Of a stretch of 64,000 nt of DNA, positions 61,024 to 64,000 are shown in pieces. Source of the stretch: Alcaligenes faecalis (GTDB lineage: Bacteria; Pseudomonadota; Gammaproteobacteria; Burkholderiales; Burkholderiaceae_B). The translations under genes and the position numbers were made by a program. Numbering within the stretch: the stretch's first letter is position 1; the number at the start of each line of letters is the position of its first letter. The notes below the pieces were generated by a model. It was not told the DNA's origin. It was given only the letters and a program-made list of their open reading frames with translations, and did not search any database. The stretch spans positions 3,720,001-3,784,000 of the forward strand of contig NZ_CP023667.1 of NCBI RefSeq assembly GCF_002443155.1, given 5' to 3'.

Positions 61024-61748
61024 GTAGACAGGACATTGAACCTCTATTGGCTTTGCAGGATGTGGTGGCGGGTTATGGCAATTTGACGGCCCTGCATGGC
61101 GTCAGCTTGCATGTACAGCCTGGTGAAGTTGTGGCCATTCTGGGAGCCAATGGCGCCGGAAAATCCACCACGCTCCGGGCAATCTCCGGCCTGATTCGCC
61201 CTACTTCCGGCCAGATCACCTGGAAAGGACAAGTGATCAGTGGTCGCAGCCCTGAGCATATTCTGAAGCTGGGCTTGGCTCACTGCCCTGAAGAACGGCA
61301 TGTGTGGCCTGAAATGACCGTTGAAGACAATCTGGATCTGGGCGCTTACCTGATCAAGTCCAAGACTGAAGTGGAGCGGCGTAAAGGCATTGCTTTTCAT
61401 CGCTTCCCGCGCCTGAAAGAGCGATACAGGCAACTGGCAGGCACGCTTAGCGGCGGGGAGCAGCAGATGCTGGCGATTGCTCGGGCATTGATGTCAGAAC
61501 CGGAGCTGTTGATTCTGGACGAGCCCTCCTTGGGGCTCAGCCCCAAGATGGCTTTGGAGGTCTTCCAGGTGGTGCGGGACATCAGTGAGCATGGCGTGTC
61601 CATTCTGGTAGTGGAACAGAACGTGCATAACGCGCTGAACGTAGCCAGTCGAGCCTATGTGTTGGAGACAGGGCGTGTTATTGCAGAGAAAGACAGCGCC
61701 AGCATGCTGAAAGATCCTGAACTATTGAGTGCTTACCTGGGAGGCTGA
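61020..61748 (+). CDS. ABC transporter ATP-binding protein, LivF type
   Basis: A 242-residue ATPase with Walker A GANGAGKSTT, the signature TLSGGEQQMLAIARAL and Walker B PELLILDEPSLGLSP, matching LivF throughout. Its ATG overlaps the LivG-type stop (ATGA). Its own stop overlaps the deformylase start (TGATG), so the transporter and the catabolic enzymes are in one translationally coupled unit. This ties the transporter to pyridine catabolism. Confidence 0.93.
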   Translation: MSRQDIEPLLALQDVVAGYGNLTALHGVSLHVQPGEVVAILGANGAGKSTTLRAISGLIRPTSGQITWKGQVISGRSPEHILKLGLAHCPEERHVWPEMTVEDNLDLGAYLIKSKTEVERRKGIAFHRFPRLKERYRQLAGTLSGGEQQMLAIARALMSEPELLILDEPSLGLSPKMALEVFQVVRDISEHGVSILVVEQNVHNALNVASRAYVLETGRVIAEKDSASMLKDPELLSAYLGG

Positions 61749-62584
61749 TGATGAGCATGAACAAGACGACTGAACTCCCATCGCGCCTTAGTTACGGCGC
61801 CCATGTTCACGCCAATGGCATACGGCAGCACTACTTGCGTTATGCCGGTCCCGGACCTGCCTTGGTGCTGGTGCCGGGTATCACCAGCCCTGCTCCCACC
61901 TGGGGCTTTGTGGCAGAGCGTCTGGCCCTGCATTTTGATGTGTATGTGCTTGATGTACGTGGTCGTGGTCTTTCTCAAGCAGGCACAGATCTGGATTACG
62001 GCGTGAATGCTTGCGCGGATGATCTGTGCGAGTTCGTTCGGGAGCTGGCACTGGAGTCGCCCATTTATGTGGGGCACTCCATGGGGGCGCGCATTCTGTT
62101 GCGTGCGGCCAGCCGAGGCTTGGCCAAGGGGGCCGCCATGGTGCTGGTGGATCCGCCAGTGTCCGGCCCAGGGCGACGCCCCTATCCGGCGAATATCGCC
62201 TGGTACACCGATTCCATTGCACAGGCTCAACAAGGTATGAGCGCCGAGCAGATGCGGCAGTTTTGCCCGACCTGGACTCCCGAGCAACTGGCGCTGCGCG
62301 CCCAGTGGCTGCACACCTGCGATGTGCGCGCGGTGACGGACAGCTACGAGTGGTTCCACACCGACGATGCGTTCCCGGACTTTAGCCAGCTCAATGACTG
62401 GAAGGTGGCCCTGATGGTGGCGGGCAAGGGGGATGTCATTCGCGATGAGGATAGTAAAGAGGCGCAGTCCTTGAAGCCTGACTTGCAGATCTTACGTGTA
62501 CCAGACGCTGGGCACATGATCCCCTGGGACGACGAGGAAGGCTTTTATCGCGCATTGGGCACCTTTCTGGGCCTTACCTTTTAA
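61748..62584 (+). CDS. nicD: N-formylmaleamate deformylase (NicD/PicE type alpha/beta hydrolase)
   Basis: Hydrolyses N-formylmaleamate to maleamate and formate, the step after ring cleavage of 2,5-dihydroxypyridine. The 278-residue alpha/beta hydrolase has nucleophile Ser111 (GHSMGAR), Asp135 (VLVDPP) and His256 (DAGHMIPWD). The spacing between these residues is nearly that of the P. putida NicD triad as I recall it (101, 125, 245). The oxyanion segment is LVPGITSPAPTWG. The ATG overlaps the LivF stop; an ATG three codons later is also possible. It sits directly before the dioxygenase gene, which supports the specific call. Confidence 0.87.
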   Translation: MMSMNKTTELPSRLSYGAHVHANGIRQHYLRYAGPGPALVLVPGITSPAPTWGFVAERLALHFDVYVLDVRGRGLSQAGTDLDYGVNACADDLCEFVRELALESPIYVGHSMGARILLRAASRGLAKGAAMVLVDPPVSGPGRRPYPANIAWYTDSIAQAQQGMSAEQMRQFCPTWTPEQLALRAQWLHTCDVRAVTDSYEWFHTDDAFPDFSQLNDWKVALMVAGKGDVIRDEDSKEAQSLKPDLQILRVPDAGHMIPWDDEEGFYRALGTFLGLTF

Positions 62585-62603
62585 CAAGAAACAGGAGTGG
62601 AAG

Positions 62604-63644
62604 ATGGCTGTATCTGATCATCAAATGGTTCAGGCCTGGAATGAGGTGCTGAGTCTTTCTGGAGTGAAGCCGGGGCAGATGGTCACCATTCTGACCAGTT
62701 TGCATACTCATCCTCAAACCTTGGCTACCGCCAAACTGGCCGTGGCATCTTTGGGGGCAACCCAGATGCAGGTGGACTTGCTGCCTGTAAACGCAGAAAA
62801 AGCATTGAGCCGCGACCTTCTGGCTTACTTGGGCACGACTCCGCTGACGGGTAATCCAGCAGCGATTGCCGCCCTCAAGGCGAGTGATTTGGTGCTGGAT
62901 CTGATGACCTTGCTGTTCTCTCCCGAACAGCATGAGATTTTGAAGTCGGGCACCAAAATTCTCTTGGCAGCCGAACCGCCCGAGGTGCTGGTGCGTATGG
63001 TGCCATCCTTGCAGGATAAGGAACGTGTGGAGCGTTCGGCACAGGTGCTACAGGGCGCTCGTGAAATGCGGGCCACGTCCAGGGCAGGTACGGATCTGGT
63101 CATGCCTTTGGGGCAGTACCCGGTAGTAAAGGAATACGGCTTTGTGGATGAGCCGGGGCGCTGGGATCACTGGCCCAGCGGTTTTATCCTGACTTGGCCA
63201 AACGAAGGTCAGGCTCATGGCCGCATCGTGATTGATCGTGGCGACATCTTGTTGCCCATGAAGTCCTATGCGGCTGACCCGATCACCATGACAGTCGAGA
63301 ACGGTGTAGTGACCTCGATTGAAGGTGGGTTGGATGCCGAGCTGCTGCGTGAATACATGGCCTCATTCAATGATCCTGAGGCTTACGCCATGTCCCACAT
63401 AGGCTGGGGTTTGCAGCCCCGTGCTCACTGGTCCACGCTTGGCCTTTACGACAAAGAGCAAACCTTGGGCATGGATGCCCGTGCCTATGCGGGCAATTTC
63501 TTGTTCTCTTTTGGCCCCAATAATGAGGTCGGGGGCGACCGCACGACGGCTTGCCACATCGATATTCCGCTGCGTGCTTGCACCGTGACCGTAGATGGTC
63601 GCGAGACCGTTCGGGAGGGCAAGCTTGTGGAGGAGTTGGCATGA
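62604..63644 (+). CDS. nicX: 2,5-dihydroxypyridine 5,6-dioxygenase (NicX/PicD type)
   Basis: Iron enzyme that opens the ring of 2,5-dihydroxypyridine to N-formylmaleamate. The 346-residue protein has the M29-aminopeptidase-like fold of this family. The predicted ferrous ligands His265 (MSHIGWG), His318 and Asp320 (TTACHIDIP) fall at the same residue numbers I recall for P. putida NicX. That makes a true aminopeptidase unlikely, as do the neighbours: deformylase upstream and maleamate amidase downstream. A GGAG site precedes the ATG; the stop overlaps the next start (ATGA). Confidence 0.9.
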   Translation: MAVSDHQMVQAWNEVLSLSGVKPGQMVTILTSLHTHPQTLATAKLAVASLGATQMQVDLLPVNAEKALSRDLLAYLGTTPLTGNPAAIAALKASDLVLDLMTLLFSPEQHEILKSGTKILLAAEPPEVLVRMVPSLQDKERVERSAQVLQGAREMRATSRAGTDLVMPLGQYPVVKEYGFVDEPGRWDHWPSGFILTWPNEGQAHGRIVIDRGDILLPMKSYAADPITMTVENGVVTSIEGGLDAELLREYMASFNDPEAYAMSHIGWGLQPRAHWSTLGLYDKEQTLGMDARAYAGNFLFSFGPNNEVGGDRTTACHIDIPLRACTVTVDGRETVREGKLVEELA

Positions 63645-64000
63645 GCAGCCAGAGTGTTTACGAGCGACAGGGATTTGGGCAAGGGCTGGAGCTTGAAGGC
63701 AATGTCGGGCTGTTAATTGTGGATTTCGTTAACGGTTTTGCCGACCCTCAAGCATTTGGTGGTGGAAATATTCTGGAAGCCATTGAGCAAACGCGCATGG
63801 TTCTGGCGGATGCGCGGGCACAGAACTGGCCGGTGGCGCACAGCCGCATCGTCTTTGCCGATGACAGTGCCGACCGTAATGTATTCGGCCTGAAAGTCCC
63901 CGGTTTGGTGCAGCTGCGAGAGCACAATCCAGCTAGTGCCATTGTCGATGCCTTGAAGCCAGCACCGGGTGAACTGGTCGTGCGTAAAACGGTTCCATCG
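63641..64000 (+). CDS. nicF: Maleamate amidohydrolase (NicF/PicF type), N-terminal part
   Basis: Converts maleamate to maleate and ammonia. Only 120 codons are visible before the window ends; there is no stop. The sequence MSSQSVYERQGFGQGLELEGNVGLLIVDFVNGFADPQAFGGGNI is of the cysteine-hydrolase (isochorismatase-like) family, with predicted catalytic Asp28 (LLIVDFVNGF) and a lysine near residue 116 (VVRKTVPS). The catalytic cysteine lies beyond the edge. Its ATG overlaps the nicX stop, so it is coupled to the dioxygenase. The order deformylase-dioxygenase-amidase is that of the A. faecalis pic cluster as I recall it. Confidence 0.88.
   Translation, partial: MSSQSVYERQGFGQGLELEGNVGLLIVDFVNGFADPQAFGGGNILEAIEQTRMVLADARAQNWPVAHSRIVFADDSADRNVFGLKVPGLVQLREHNPASAIVDALKPAPGELVVRKTVPS

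Overview
The window looks like the replication-origin-proximal region of a betaproteobacterial chromosome, most likely Alcaligenes or a close Alcaligenaceae relative. The best species clue is a periplasmic azurin whose mature sequence closely resembles the A. faecalis azurin as I remember it. The gene order mnmG-rsmG-parA-parB / tRNA-tuf-secE-nusG-rplKAJL-rpoBC / rpsL-rpsG-fusA-tuf is also the order of the Bordetella/Alcaligenes family. No database search was possible.

Layout. (1) 1-3.3 kb, minus strand: the str operon rpsL-rpsG-fusA-tuf, with tuf cut by the window edge. (2) 3.7-9.0 kb, plus strand: an accessory signalling block of an OmpR-type response regulator, a LysM-FecR periplasmic protein, a CHASE2 histidine kinase, an AraC regulator and a LysE exporter. 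(3) 9.3-9.7 kb: azurin, converging on rpoC over a shared terminator. (4) 9.9-23.5 kb, minus strand: rpoC, rpoB, rplL, rplJ, rplA, rplK, nusG, secE, tRNA-Trp, a second tuf, tRNA-Thr, tRNA-Gly and tRNA-Tyr, with a good sigma-70 promoter in front of tRNA-Tyr. (5) 24.1-28.5 kb, minus strand: parB, parA, rsmG, mnmG.

(6) 28.5-34.2 kb: a gene-poor, partly AT-rich zone holding seven exact DnaA boxes, two adjacent parS palindromes, a methionine-type aminotransferase and a metallophosphatase. Two further parS sites lie at 26.3 and 37.8 kb. Genes to the left point left and most conserved genes to the right point right, so oriC probably lies here. (7) 34.3-38.9 kb: globin-coupled diguanylate cyclase, phosphatidylserine decarboxylase, a DUF4105 membrane protein and a PLP serine/threonine dehydratase. 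(8) 39.3-40.5 kb: an intact IS5-family element with a TTAG target duplication. (9) 40.7-51.4 kb: MarR-like regulator, PhzF isomerase, an unknown membrane protein, an orphan FecR, a large metalloprotease autotransporter, small unknown proteins, dinD and mnmE.

(10) 51.7-56.6 kb: a catabolic cassette with a divergent XRE-cupin regulator, an ArgE-type deacetylase, a threonine-dehydratase-like lyase, an ornithine-cyclodeaminase-family reductase and a Bug binding protein. (11) 57.2-64.0 kb: a branched-chain-type ABC importer (LivKHMGF) translationally coupled to N-formylmaleamate deformylase, 2,5-dihydroxypyridine dioxygenase and maleamate amidase (cut by the window edge). This is the lower pathway of nicotinate/picolinate degradation. 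NicX-type iron ligands (His265, His318, Asp320) and a NicD-type triad are visible. The ABC importer fused to the head of this operon, the dehydratase/reductase cassette and the ParABS/DnaA-box origin landscape are the points most worth following.
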